From contig NZ_AZER01000016.1 of NCBI RefSeq assembly GCF_001436045.1, positions 310,001-374,000 on the forward strand: 64,000 nt of DNA, given 5' to 3'. The notes beneath the pieces were generated by a model, which was not told the origin of the DNA, did not search any database, and saw only the letters and a list, made by a program, of their open reading frames with translations. Origin of the DNA: Limosilactobacillus frumenti DSM 13145 (lineage in GTDB: Bacteria > Bacillota > Bacilli > Lactobacillales > Lactobacillaceae). Position numbers and translations under genes: made by a program. Numbering within the stretch: the stretch's first letter is position 1; each line of letters begins with the position of its first letter. Shown here piece by piece: positions 52,439 to 61,536 of this stretch.

Positions 52439-53384
52439 CAGTAACTGCTTGTCCTCCTTCGTGCAGGTCTTGGTGACCGTTAAGATAAGCAGTGATATCC
52501 ATCATTGGTTTACCAGCTGGCTTGAGCTTATTAATCTGGTAAGTTGTTCCATCTCCAGCAGCAAGTACCAACTGGTGTTTTCCTAAGTGCACGACTTGAC
52601 CTGGTTCTCGGTCAGTCTTCTCATCCAATGGCGTGATATCGTAAATCTTAGTCCGCAGGCCATCGATGACCATGTTACCGATTGGTGCCGGACGCAAGCC
52701 CCGAACCTTATCGTCAATCCGGTCAGCAGGCATCCGGTAGTCAATCCGTTCCTGCTCACTAGAAATATTAGGTGAGAATGTAACCTTATCAGGATCTTGG
52801 GGCGTAGGGTGAACATTACCGGAAATAAGGTCTGGTAATGTGTCCATCAATAAGTCACGACCAAGCAGACTCAATTTGTGGAACATCGTCCCGTTATCAT
52901 CATCTTTGGTAATTGGAATGGCACGCTGAGCAATCACGTCCCCAGCATCCATCTTCTTGACCATGTACATAATGGAAATTCCAGTTTCCGGATCCCCATT
53001 AATAATTGAGTACTGGACCGGTGCTCCTCCGCGGTACTTCGGCAATAATGAACCATGGACATTGATAGCAGCAATTTGCGCAGCATTTAATAATTTGGTA
53101 GGTAAGAATTGACCGTATGCCGCTGTGATTAACAAATCAGGTTCCATATCAATGATGGTTTGCATTTCTTCACTGCCACCCAACTTGGCTGGTTGTAACA
53201 CTTGAATATCGTATTTTACCGCCGCTTGCTTTACTGGGGAAGCGGTTAGAACATGTTTTCGGCCAACACGATGATCTGGCTGGGTCAGTACTGCTTTGAC
53301 ATCATATCGTTCATCAGCAACCAATGCTTCTAAAATTGGCACCGCAAATTCCGGTGTTCCCATAAATACAATTGAAGTTGACAT
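52431..53384 (-). CDS. fmt: Methionyl-tRNA formyltransferase
   Basis: 317-aa enzyme formylating initiator Met-tRNA. FMGTPEFAVPIL, INVHGSLLPKYRGGAPVQ and the SIMYMVKKMDAGDV block are typical. ATG 53384 has GGGAG 9 nt upstream; ATG 53390 leaves only 3 nt. Follows priA directly; the peptide deformylase gene that often lies between them is absent. Confidence 0.95.
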   Translation of the reverse strand: MSTSIVFMGTPEFAVPILEALVADERYDVKAVLTQPDHRVGRKHVLTASPVKQAAVKYDIQVLQPAKLGGSEEMQTIIDMEPDLLITAAYGQFLPTKLLNAAQIAAINVHGSLLPKYRGGAPVQYSIINGDPETGISIMYMVKKMDAGDVIAQRAIPITKDDDNGTMFHKLSLLGRDLLMDTLPDLISGNVHPTPQDPDKVTFSPNISSEQERIDYRMPADRIDDKVRGLRPAPIGNMVIDGLRTKIYDITPLDEKTDREPGQVVHLGKHQLVLAAGDGTTYQINKLKPAGKPMMDITAYLNGHQDLHEGGQAVTDD

Positions 53385-53401
53385 ATTCATTAACTCCCTC
53401 T

Positions 53402-55831
53402 TTACATGAAATATTGTGGATCAGGATCAATACTTACCTGAACATCGTTAAACCCTCTACTCTGCGTCGATTGCAAAATATCGAATAGCGCAGCATGTAA
53501 TCCTGGATCACGTTTATACTTAATAACAATTTGATAATAATAGCGCCGCTTCATCCGCGCAATGGGTCGAGGCGTGGGTCCTAAAATGATGCTTGAAGGC
53601 AACAGTCGTTTTTGCAGCAACTGGTGTAATCGGGTTACTACACGCGCTGCCACTGCTTCGTCAGGATGAGAAGCCATAATCCGCACTGTGTAATAATACG
53701 GTGGGTATGAAGCCTGGTGACGAAGGGCCATTTCGCGTTTGAAGAAGCCTTCGTAATCATTGGCCTGAGCATAGCGAATCGCATAGTGGTCGGGATTAAA
53801 GGTTTGAATCAAGACTTCACCCTGCTTGTTGGCTCGACCAGCTCGACCACTTACCTGACTTAATAGGTCGAAGGTTCGTTCACTAGCCCGAAAATCAGGA
53901 AGGCCCAGCCCAGTGTCAGCATTAAGAACCCCAACCAAAGTAACGTTGGGAAAATCAAGGCCCTTCGCAATCATCTGCGTCCCCAACAGTATATCAGCCT
54001 GACCTTGACCAAACTGCCGTAAGAGCTTCTCATGCATTCCCTTCCGACGGGTGGTATCAACATCCATGCGGATCACCCGCGCTTGGGGAAGAAGTTGGTT
54101 CAGCTCGCGTTCGACTTTTTCTGTCCCGGTCCCGTAGTAGCGAATCTCGCGACTACCACAGTTTGGGCACCGGTAGGGAATTGGTTCTTCATGGCCACAA
54201 TAGTGACACTTCATCGTATGACTATCAAGGTGCATCGTCAGTGAAATATCACAATTAGGGCATTTAAGTACTTGTCCACAATCACGACACATCATAAATG
54301 ACGAGAATCCCCGCCGATTGAGCATCAAAATACTCTGTTCATGACGAGCAAGACGGTCATTTAGCTTATTGAGCAATGACGCGGAAAAGTTACTTTCACC
54401 GCGTTGCTTAATTTCTTCCCGCATGTCTACTACCTGGATTGGTGGCAAGGGCTGCTTATTCACCCGGTGAGGCAAACGCAATAATTGGTAAACACCCTTC
54501 ATTGCCCGAGCACGGCTTTCCAAACTAGGAGTGGCAGAACCCAAAACTAGTGTGGCATGGTTATAGCGACTACGCCATTTAGCAACCTCGCGAGCATGAT
54601 AACGCGGCGATTCATCCTGTTTGTAGCTGCTTTCGTGCTCTTCGTCGAGAATGATCAAACCAAGGTTGGTCAAGGGGGCAAAAATAGCGGACCGCGCACC
54701 AACAACGACCTTTGCTTCACCACGTTCAATCCGCCGCCATTCATCATACCGTTCACCCACGGATAAACTACTATGCAGGACAGCAACAGTGGAACCAAAA
54801 CGGGCTTTTACCCGGTTCACGATTTGCGGGGTCAAAGAAATTTCGGGGACCAGCATTAAGGCCGTTCGCCCTGTTTCAAGGGCCTTCGCAATTGATTGCA
54901 GGTAGACTTCTGTCTTTCCGCTACCGGTAACCCCTTCTAACAAATAAGTTGTTGCTTCTTGCTGGTCAATACTATGGTTGATCTGCTTAACCGCGGCTGA
55001 CTGATCATCATTCAGTTGCAAAGGCTTTTGCAGGTGGTGATCATCCGGCAACTGTGATTGCGACTGCGGTTGACGGTACACTTCGACAGATAATTTTTCG
55101 AGCCACCCTTTTTTGACCCCGGTATTGAAGATTGCGGAAGATAATCCCGTTGTTTGTTCCGCCGTAGTTTGAAGAACCGTTTTATTTTGGATCGTTTCCA
55201 AATAGGACAACAAGGCATTTTGGGCATGCGCATTAGCTTTCAACAGCTGACGTTCATTTTCTAATTGTTCAAAATTCAGCACCGGACGAATTGCCAACAT
55301 GGTTTTTGCCCGCGCCCGGTCAGTCAATTGGTATTCAATTTTAACTTGGTGCTGGCGACGAAGTCTCAGTAGATGACTAACCACGGTTGGTTGGTCCTGA
55401 ACGGTTGCCAAGTCCAACATTGGCTGGTCGCCGAAGAGTTGTTGACGTTCATCATCTGGCAATGAAGTTGTTGGCATAACGAGACGCTTAGATTTTGCCT
55501 TCAAAGCATTGGGCAACATTGTATAAATACTGGAAATCCAAAAAGCATATGTATGGTCAGCTAACCAATGGCTAAGTTCAAGTAATTCAGGATTCAAGAC
55601 TGGTTGCAAGTCCATCAAAGCACTAATGGGTTTTAACTCACCCTGGTAGTCTGTTGGCTGATCAAGGCCGACCACGAAGCCCTGTACTTGCCGAGAACCC
55701 TTGCCGAACGGAACACTTACCCGCATCCCCTTCTGAATAAGATTCTCCAGTTCTGGTGGAACCTGGTAACTGTAGGGTTGATTGGTTTGCATCGTTGGCA
55801 CATCAACAATTACTTGTGCTAACTGAGCCAA
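53402..55831 (-). CDS. priA: Primosomal replication protein N' (PriA helicase)
   Basis: About 809-aa 3'-5' helicase restarting stalled forks. Walker A GVTGSGKTEVYL, DEEH box LDEEHESSYKQDE, zinc-binding cysteines in CRDCGQVLKCPNC and CHYCGHEEPIPYRCPNC, and helicase motif VSGRAGRANKQG. TTG 55831 is chosen because AAGGTGA immediately precedes it; GTG 55840 is within that site. Follows coaBC with an 8-nt gap. Confidence 0.95.
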   Translation of the reverse strand: MAQLAQVIVDVPTMQTNQPYSYQVPPELENLIQKGMRVSVPFGKGSRQVQGFVVGLDQPTDYQGELKPISALMDLQPVLNPELLELSHWLADHTYAFWISSIYTMLPNALKAKSKRLVMPTTSLPDDERQQLFGDQPMLDLATVQDQPTVVSHLLRLRRQHQVKIEYQLTDRARAKTMLAIRPVLNFEQLENERQLLKANAHAQNALLSYLETIQNKTVLQTTAEQTTGLSSAIFNTGVKKGWLEKLSVEVYRQPQSQSQLPDDHHLQKPLQLNDDQSAAVKQINHSIDQQEATTYLLEGVTGSGKTEVYLQSIAKALETGRTALMLVPEISLTPQIVNRVKARFGSTVAVLHSSLSVGERYDEWRRIERGEAKVVVGARSAIFAPLTNLGLIILDEEHESSYKQDESPRYHAREVAKWRSRYNHATLVLGSATPSLESRARAMKGVYQLLRLPHRVNKQPLPPIQVVDMREEIKQRGESNFSASLLNKLNDRLARHEQSILMLNRRGFSSFMMCRDCGQVLKCPNCDISLTMHLDSHTMKCHYCGHEEPIPYRCPNCGSREIRYYGTGTEKVERELNQLLPQARVIRMDVDTTRRKGMHEKLLRQFGQGQADILLGTQMIAKGLDFPNVTLVGVLNADTGLGLPDFRASERTFDLLSQVSGRAGRANKQGEVLIQTFNPDHYAIRYAQANDYEGFFKREMALRHQASYPPYYYTVRIMASHPDEAVAARVVTRLHQLLQKRLLPSSIILGPTPRPIARMKRRYYYQIVIKYKRDPGLHAALFDILQSTQSRGFNDVQVSIDPDPQYFM

Positions 55832-55841
55832 TATAATCACC

Positions 55842-57044
55842 TTACTTTCCGAAATGCTGACTGATTAATTGCATTAAGTGCTGTGCCACTGCCTGTTTGC
55901 TCTGAAGCGGCCATTTATCTGGTTGTTGGCCGTGACGTAAAATAGTGACTTGGTCTTGGTCGTTAGCAAAGGCATTATGGGATCCAGCCACGCGATTGGC
56001 GATAATCCAGTCAGCGTGTTTGCTTTGCAGTTTTTTATCCGCGTTAGCTAACAGGTCATTTGTTTCAGCCGCAAAGCCAATTACTAACTGATCATCCCGC
56101 TTTGTCGCGGCAACTGTTTTTAAGATATCAACCGTCTTAGTAAGTTGGATAGTCAATTCAGGTTGGTTTGCTTGCTTCTTAATCTTCTGATTTGCTAAGT
56201 GCAGCGGCTTAAAATCAGCCACTGCTGCCGCCATAATTAATACGTCTGCCTGATTAAATAGGCTTTGCACAGCTTGCAACAGTTCCTCAGTTGTTTGGAT
56301 ATGGTGCACATGAATACGATCATCAACTGGCAAGTCCACACTAATCTGACCAACAATTAAATCCACCTCTGCACCGGACTGAGCAGCAGCCTGCGCTAAA
56401 GCAATTCCCATTTTGCCGGATGAACGATTACCAATAAAACGGACCGGGTCAAGTGGCTCACGAGTTCCCCCGGCGGTGATCAGCACGTGACGACCAGCCA
56501 GTGACACTTGGGCTGGTTGGATTTGTTGAGTGACGAAAGCAATAATCGCTGCCGGTTCTGGAAGACGTCCTTTACCCGCGTACCCTTCTGCTAGTTGGCC
56601 ATTAGCAGGGTCCATGATCGTGACACCATCATTATGCAATGTCACCAAATTACGTTGTGTTGCAGGTGCAGACCACATATGGTTATTCATTGCTGGTACA
56701 ACAATTTTAGGGGCAGCCGTAGCAAGTAAGGCTGTTGAGACAGCATCATCAGCAAGACCGTTCGCCATCTTAGCAATGATATCGGCAGATGCCGGAACAA
56801 CTACCGCCAAATCTGACCAATCAGCAAGTTCAATGTGGGGAACTGGTGAATGATGGTTAGACCATAAATCAGAAAGCACCGGCCGGTGTGTCAGGGCATA
56901 GAGGCTATCCGCTGAAATGAGCTTAGTCGCAGCAGCAGTCATCCCCACACGGACAGTGTGTCCCGCCTTTTGCAGGCCACGAACCACTTCAATTCCCTTA
57001 TAGGCTGCAATGCTTCCTGTAATGTAAACGGCAATATTAGCCAT
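55842..57044 (-). CDS. coaBC: Bifunctional phosphopantothenoylcysteine decarboxylase/synthetase
   Basis: About 400-aa enzyme of coenzyme A synthesis. N-terminal flavoprotein CoaC half (YITGSIAAYKG, PAMNNHMWSAPATQRN) and C-terminal CoaB half (ITAGGTREPLDPVRFIGNRSSGKMG; KKQANQPELTIQLTKTVDIL). ATG 57044 with GGGGTGA upstream is preferred to GTG 57053. An extended -10 lies about 35 nt upstream. Confidence 0.95.
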   Translation of the reverse strand: MANIAVYITGSIAAYKGIEVVRGLQKAGHTVRVGMTAAATKLISADSLYALTHRPVLSDLWSNHHSPVPHIELADWSDLAVVVPASADIIAKMANGLADDAVSTALLATAAPKIVVPAMNNHMWSAPATQRNLVTLHNDGVTIMDPANGQLAEGYAGKGRLPEPAAIIAFVTQQIQPAQVSLAGRHVLITAGGTREPLDPVRFIGNRSSGKMGIALAQAAAQSGAEVDLIVGQISVDLPVDDRIHVHHIQTTEELLQAVQSLFNQADVLIMAAAVADFKPLHLANQKIKKQANQPELTIQLTKTVDILKTVAATKRDDQLVIGFAAETNDLLANADKKLQSKHADWIIANRVAGSHNAFANDQDQVTILRHGQQPDKWPLQSKQAVAQHLMQLISQHFGK

Positions 57045-57077
57045 ATCCGTCACCCCGTTCGTCAGTTAATCATGTTG

Positions 57078-57086
57078 ATTATATCA
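57078..57086 (-). promoter_or_regulatory. coaBC extended -10 promoter
   Basis: TGATATAAT on the minus strand (-10 TATAAT at 57078-57083) without a good -35, downstream of the gmk-rpoZ terminator. Confidence 0.5.
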
Positions 57087-57111
57087 TTGAATGCACATCA
57101 ATTTTAGCGCT

Positions 57112-57148
57112 AAAAGAAAGGAGACCGCGACAAAAGTCAACGATCTCC
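57112..57148 (-). terminator. gmk-rpoZ terminator
   Basis: GGAGACCG (57120-57127) pairs with CGATCTCC-side 57141-57148 with an inner GAC/GTC helix; TTTCTTTT follows on the minus strand. Confidence 0.75.
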
Positions 57149-57170
57149 ATCCGCCTTATTTTTTATGGAA

Positions 57171-57389
57171 CTAGTCCTGTAAATCTTCAGTGTGATCTGG
57201 GTCAATAATAACCTTGTCAGCTTCGATTTCTTCGAGGGCCTTACCAACTGGCTTACTTGAGTTGTAGTGTTCGAGCAATGGTGCTGCCCCACGTTCCAAT
57301 TCGTGGGCCCGCTTACTTGCTAACATTACTAATGAGTAACGAGAATCAATCCGCTTTAATAATTCATCAACTGATGGAAAAAGAATCAT
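57171..57389 (-). CDS. rpoZ: RNA polymerase omega subunit
   Basis: 72-aa omega subunit. [26 protein letters not shown] is the conserved core (normally DSRYSLV..A..RA). Its start overlaps the gmk stop by 4 nt, indicating coupling. Confidence 0.95.
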   Translation of the reverse strand: MILFPSVDELLKRIDSRYSLVMLASKRAHELERGAAPLLEHYNSSKPVGKALEEIEADKVIIDPDHTEDLQD

Positions 57390-58006
57390 TTTTCTGAGTC
57401 TCCTAACATTTCAAGATAACGAGGCATTACCCGGTTAACCCGTAACCGTTCAGTCCGAATAATATCCTTAATCTTAGCAACAGCCAGTGGAACTTCATCG
57501 TTAACAACAGCGTAGTCATAATTCTGCATCATCCGAATTTCATCAAAGGCTTTCCGGATCCGCTTATTAATTACATCCATGCTATCAGTTCCCCGATGGA
57601 TTAACCGTTGCTTTAATTCATCCAGGTCCGGTGGCGTCAAGAAGATAAAGACGCCATCTGGACACTTGGAACGAACCTGCATCGCACCGTTAACTTCGAT
57701 TTCCAGGAAAACATCTTTTCCTGAATTCAAGGTTTCATTAACATATTTTAATGGCGTTCCATAATAATTGTCAACATACTTGGCATATTCGAGCATGCCC
57801 CCAGTTTGGATTTCATGTTCAAATTCTTCTTTAGAAACAAAATAGTAGTCGACCCCGTTCTTTTCACCTGGCCGTGGTTTCCGGGTGGTCATCGAAATTG
57901 AATATTGAAAATCATTATCATTGGAATCAAAGATTGCCTTACGAACAGTACCCTTACCAACACCAGAAGGTCCCGAAAGTACAATTAACATTCCTCGTTT
58001 TGCCAT
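57386..58006 (-). CDS. gmk: Guanylate kinase
   Basis: 206-aa GMP kinase. P-loop [32 protein letters not shown] and the [16 protein letters not shown] block are conserved. ATG 58006 (MAKRGM) follows GAGGAG; the longer frame to 58048 overlaps the promoter. First gene of gmk-rpoZ. Confidence 0.96.
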   Translation of the reverse strand: MAKRGMLIVLSGPSGVGKGTVRKAIFDSNDNDFQYSISMTTRKPRPGEKNGVDYYFVSKEEFEHEIQTGGMLEYAKYVDNYYGTPLKYVNETLNSGKDVFLEIEVNGAMQVRSKCPDGVFIFLTPPDLDELKQRLIHRGTDSMDVINKRIRKAFDEIRMMQNYDYAVVNDEVPLAVAKIKDIIRTERLRVNRVMPRYLEMLGDSEK

Positions 58007-58039
58007 GTTAATACTCCTCATCTTTAACGTATTATTACT

Positions 58040-58068
58040 ATAATGCACTAAAAGCCTTGCGAAATCAA
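58040..58068 (-). promoter_or_regulatory. gmk promoter
   Basis: TTGATT (58063-58068), 17-nt spacer, CATTAT (58040-58045) on the minus strand; an overlapping TATAGT is an alternative -10. Confidence 0.4.
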
Positions 58069-58091
58069 CTTCCCTAGCCGAAAAATAATGC

Positions 58092-58120
58092 TTGCATTCC
58101 TGAACACTTGTTCGTATAAT
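58092..58120 (+). promoter_or_regulatory. Promoter of the SOS-box gene
   Basis: TTGCAT (58092-58097), a 17-nt spacer and perfect TATAAT (58115-58120), 31 nt before the start codon. The spacer contains a LexA-box match. Confidence 0.75.
58101..58114. promoter_or_regulatory. LexA/SOS box 1
   Basis: TGAACACTTGTTCG holds the full GAACNNNNGTTC core of the Gram-positive LexA (DinR) box and lies between the -35 and -10. Confidence 0.65.
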
Positions 58121-58127
58121 GTAAACA

Positions 58128-58141
58128 CAAACAAATGTTCG
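58128..58141. promoter_or_regulatory. LexA/SOS box 2
   Basis: CAAACAAATGTTCG matches CGAACNNNNGTTCG at all but one fixed position. It lies at the expected transcript start and touches the ribosome binding site. Confidence 0.5.
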
Positions 58142-58151
58142 GAGGCAGAAA

Positions 58152-58481
58152 ATGATGCAAATTGAACAAACTATTTTTAGAGACGCTCCTCAAAAAATTA
58201 GTGGACGCCTGCGCAAATTGTTTGAACAGGCACCCCATGCTCCTCTTGAACCAGTCCTGCTGCACCAGCAGCCCGTTAAACAGCGGCAGCTATTTATTCG
58301 GCGGGCAATTGAGGACGGACGGTTGGTTTTTGCACAGTTGTTGCCAGTGAATGGTGATGGCCACCGGGTTAACGTTCATGCGACCGTGAAGAAATTAACC
58401 AATGACCGCTTCCTATTTCAAGCGCACAATCTTAGTTACGTTGTACACTTCACTCAAATTAACTATATTGCTAGCTTATAA
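58152..58481 (+). CDS. Small protein of unknown function under SOS-type control
   Basis: 109-aa soluble protein that I do not recognise. It has a basic N-terminal half ([19 protein letters not shown]) and a beta-strand-like C-terminal half ([29 protein letters not shown]), no membrane helix, no cysteine and no catalytic motif. The C-terminal pattern is loosely like YolD-type proteins of UmuC operons, but this is only an impression. Coding status is supported by GGAGG 6 nt before ATG 58152 (or 9 nt before ATG 58155), a consensus promoter, two SOS-box matches and its own terminator. Divergent from gmk, convergent with recN. Confidence 0.75.
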   Translation: MMQIEQTIFRDAPQKISGRLRKLFEQAPHAPLEPVLLHQQPVKQRQLFIRRAIEDGRLVFAQLLPVNGDGHRVNVHATVKKLTNDRFLFQAHNLSYVVHFTQINYIASL

Positions 58482-58499
58482 TTTCATATACCAATAACT

Positions 58500-58545
58500 A
58501 AGCTCCTAGTAATTCTAAAAGATTGCTAGGAGCTTTTATTTTATT
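58500..58545 (+). terminator. Terminator of the SOS-box gene
   Basis: AAGCTCCTAG (58500-58509) pairs with CTAGGAGCTT (58526-58535), followed by TTTATTTTATTTTG. Confidence 0.85.
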
Positions 58546-58548
58546 TTG

Positions 58549-60228
58549 TTACTGCTGAGCCATCCGCAACAATTCGGAGGCATGTTCGCGAGTCAACTGG
58601 GTAATCTTTTCACCCGAGAGCATCCGGGCAAGTTCATTCACCCGTTGCTGCTTAGTCAGAACCGTGACACTAGTCGTCGTCCGCTGATCACGAACGCTCT
58701 TCTTAATTAAGAAATGATGTTGAGCAACTGCGGCAACTTGAGGCAAGTGGCTGATGCAGAGTACCTGGGAGTGTTGGGCAATCACTTTGATCTTATCGGC
58801 AATTGCTTGGGCAACCCGTCCGGAAACTCCCGTATCCACTTCGTCAAAAATAATACTGGTAACACCATCATTCTGAGCAAAGATTGTCTTCAAAGCCAAC
58901 ATTACCCGTGATAGTTCACCACCAGAGGCAATCTTAGCAAGTGGACCCATTGTTTCACCGGGGTTAGTTTGAATGTAAAATTCCACCTGGTCAATCCCAG
59001 TCGGTGTAAACTGCTCATGTCCAGTCGCAAAGTGAACTTCAAAGTCGGCTTTAGCCATATACAATTCTTTCAGTTGCTGGTGAACAGCCTTGGTTAGTTG
59101 GTGAGCCGCTGCTTGACGCGCCTGACTCAATTTACTACCGAGTTTGGTTAATTGCTGCTCTGCCTTCTGCAGCCGCTGTTCAAGATCACTATCATTGTCT
59201 GCAGCCGCCGTCATAGTGGTTAATTCTTTTTTGATCTTCCGATAATAGGCCAACACATCATCGACCGTATCACCATATTTATGTTCAAGATCGCCAATCA
59301 AAGTTAAGCGTTGGTCAATTTGGGCCAAGCGTTGATCATCAAACTCCAGCAGATCTAATTGTTGACTAGCCTCATTGGCAACATCCTGCAAAGCATAGTA
59401 GGCATCATTGAGCGATTTGCTTAAGGCATCATAGGCATCGTCAAATTCAGCGATTTCATTAATGGCGTTCATGACCGTCGCCACCTGATCAAGTACCGGT
59501 GTCGGTTCCCCTTCATTAAATGTTGTTACTGCGAGTTGTAAGGCATTGTTGATTTGTTGGAAGTGTTCCAACCGATCGCGTTCAGTCGTTAATGCCTCTT
59601 CTTCATGGGGTTGCAGGTCGGCATCTTCAATTTCCTTCACCTGATACTTCAACATATCCAGGCGTTGGGCCCATTGCTGCTCATTCTGCTGCTTCTTGTT
59701 CACGGCAGCCTTTAACTGAACATAATCCTGGTAATGCTGCTGATAGTCTGCTAACAAAGGATGTACCTGCTTAGCAGCATATTGATCCAGCATTCCCAAA
59801 TGACTCTCCGGTTGCATCAGCCGCTGGTGTTCGTTTTGACCTTGAATATCAACCAAGCCAGCACCAATTTGCTTCAACATGCCCGTATTTATTAAGTGAC
59901 CATTGACCCGGATGATGTTCCGACCACCGCGATATATATCCCGGGCAATGATCAGAGTTTGATCTTGATAGTCAATCCCTAACTGGTCCAGTAAATCCAG
60001 ATAAGCAGGATCTTTCGGTAAAGTGAACTGTCCCTGGAGCGAAAGTTTATCAGCCCCTCGACGGATAAATTCTTGGGAACCCCGACCGCCAGTTAATAGA
60101 CTAACGGCGTCAATGATAATGGACTTACCAGCCCCAGTTTCCCCCGTGAGAACTGTCATCTTGCTGGCAAAGTCCAGTGTCAGGTGTTTGATAATTGCCA
60201 AATTGTCAATTGTTAATTCTTGTAACAT
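58549..60228 (-). CDS. recN: DNA repair protein RecN
   Basis: 559-aa SMC-like ATPase acting early in double-strand-break repair. Walker A TGETGAGKSIIIDAVSLL, central coiled coils, ABC signature ASGGELSRVMLALK and Walker B IIFDEVDTGVSG. Follows argR by 9 nt. No LexA box seen directly upstream; expression is presumably from the ispA-tlyA-argR side. Confidence 0.96.
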   Translation of the reverse strand: MLQELTIDNLAIIKHLTLDFASKMTVLTGETGAGKSIIIDAVSLLTGGRGSQEFIRRGADKLSLQGQFTLPKDPAYLDLLDQLGIDYQDQTLIIARDIYRGGRNIIRVNGHLINTGMLKQIGAGLVDIQGQNEHQRLMQPESHLGMLDQYAAKQVHPLLADYQQHYQDYVQLKAAVNKKQQNEQQWAQRLDMLKYQVKEIEDADLQPHEEEALTTERDRLEHFQQINNALQLAVTTFNEGEPTPVLDQVATVMNAINEIAEFDDAYDALSKSLNDAYYALQDVANEASQQLDLLEFDDQRLAQIDQRLTLIGDLEHKYGDTVDDVLAYYRKIKKELTTMTAAADNDSDLEQRLQKAEQQLTKLGSKLSQARQAAAHQLTKAVHQQLKELYMAKADFEVHFATGHEQFTPTGIDQVEFYIQTNPGETMGPLAKIASGGELSRVMLALKTIFAQNDGVTSIIFDEVDTGVSGRVAQAIADKIKVIAQHSQVLCISHLPQVAAVAQHHFLIKKSVRDQRTTTSVTVLTKQQRVNELARMLSGEKITQLTREHASELLRMAQQ

Positions 60229-60237
60229 CTTGTCACC

Positions 60238-60693
60238 TTACTGGTTCATTAATAAGTGAAGTTGTTCCTCCACTTTTTCTGCAGCACTGTCCGAATAACA
60301 AACAACGAGAACCGTCGAATCATCACCTACTGCCGTAAAGATCTGCGATTCGGCAATGGAGCGCATCAGGTCGGCCATCATAGGTCCATTCCCAGGACGC
60401 ATTGTCATGGAAAGGAATTCCGCATGTCGCTTTAATTTAACAAGGTTATTGCTGAGCTCGACTGCTAATCGCCCCTGCGTGTCTAGTTGTCGTTGACTAG
60501 GCAAGGCATAGCGGTAGCCACCATCATTATCAGGCACCTTGACGAGGTGCAGTTCCTTAATGTCCCGAGAAATGGTTGCCTGGGTTGAAGAAACATTCTG
60601 CCGTCGTAACGCGGCCACTAGGTCATCCTGACGACTAATTTTTTCGTTAATGATAATTCGACGAATTAAGTCTTGTCGATCTGCTTTCCGCAT
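60238..60693 (-). CDS. argR: ArgR/AhrC family arginine regulator
   Basis: 151-aa hexameric repressor of arginine metabolism. The N-terminal winged helix holds SSTQATISRDIKELHLVKV; the C-terminal arginine-binding domain has GNGPMMADLMRSI and FTAVGDDSTVLVVC. The gene order tlyA-argR-recN is conserved in Firmicutes. Its targets are not in this window. Confidence 0.94.
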   Translation of the reverse strand: MRKADRQDLIRRIIINEKISRQDDLVAALRRQNVSSTQATISRDIKELHLVKVPDNDGGYRYALPSQRQLDTQGRLAVELSNNLVKLKRHAEFLSMTMRPGNGPMMADLMRSIAESQIFTAVGDDSTVLVVCYSDSAAEKVEEQLHLLMNQ

Positions 60694-60699
60694 TTTTTA

Positions 60700-61524
60700 T
60701 CAATCCTTTGCTTTATTCAGATCAGCATCAGCATTAGCCAATACTTGATCAATATTGACTGTTGAAGCCAATGTGCCCGTAGTATCACTTAAGCGCAGGT
60801 GGACCAAGAACTCAATGTTCCCTTGACCACCCTTAATTGGCGAGTAATCCAAGTCTAACACATCAAAGTGGTCTTCCCGAGCAAATGACAGCACGTTTTC
60901 CAAAACGGCACGATGGACAGCATGATCCTTAACAATCCCGTGCTTGCCAACGTGTTCCCGACCAGCTTCAAACTGGGGTTTAATAAGGGCAACCACTTCA
61001 CCACCAGGAACCAGGATACCAGCTAGTGGTGGCAGGATCATCTTTAAAGAAATAAAAGAAACGTCAATTGAAGCAAACTCGGGCTGACCATGGGTAAAGT
61101 CAGCACGTTTACTATACCGGAAATTAGTCTGCTCCATCACCACGACGCGCGGATCTTCACGAAGTTGCCAGACTAATTGGTTGGTACCCACGTCCAGGGC
61201 ATAACTGAGTTTAGCACCATTCTGGAGCATTACATCTGTAAAGCCACCAGTTGAAGAACCAATATCTAGAACCGTCTTACCAGAAACGTCAATATTGAAA
61301 ACCTTCAAAGCTTTCGCCAGCTTAAGACCACCACGACTAACATATGGCATCTTATGTCCTTTCATGTGCAGGGTGGTAGTAACTGGAATCTTCTCGCCCG
61401 GCTTGTCCAACCGTTCATTATTCTTGCCCAGAATCTCTCCCGCCATGACTGCCCGTTTAGCTTGTTCACGAGAATCAAAGAGACCCTGTTTGACTAACAA
61501 AACATCAACACGCTGCTTTTCCAT
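60700..61524 (-). CDS. tlyA: TlyA-family rRNA 2'-O-methyltransferase (hemolysin-like)
   Basis: 274-aa protein with an N-terminal S4 RNA-binding domain (QRVDVLLVKQGLFDSREQAK) and an FtsJ-like SAM domain (LDIGSSTGGFTDVMLQNG; EFASIDVSFISLKMIL). Family members 2'-O-methylate 16S/23S rRNA. ATG 61524 follows GGAGGGG; GTG 61530 overlaps that site. Confidence 0.93.
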   Translation of the reverse strand: MEKQRVDVLLVKQGLFDSREQAKRAVMAGEILGKNNERLDKPGEKIPVTTTLHMKGHKMPYVSRGGLKLAKALKVFNIDVSGKTVLDIGSSTGGFTDVMLQNGAKLSYALDVGTNQLVWQLREDPRVVVMEQTNFRYSKRADFTHGQPEFASIDVSFISLKMILPPLAGILVPGGEVVALIKPQFEAGREHVGKHGIVKDHAVHRAVLENVLSFAREDHFDVLDLDYSPIKGGQGNIEFLVHLRLSDTTGTLASTVNIDQVLANADADLNKAKD

Positions 61525-61536
61525 TGCCACCCCTCC

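Noticed and set aside
58074-58265. 63-aa minus-strand frame overlapping the SOS-box gene start
   Set aside because: No ribosome binding site and it opposes a frame with promoter, Shine-Dalgarno and terminator.
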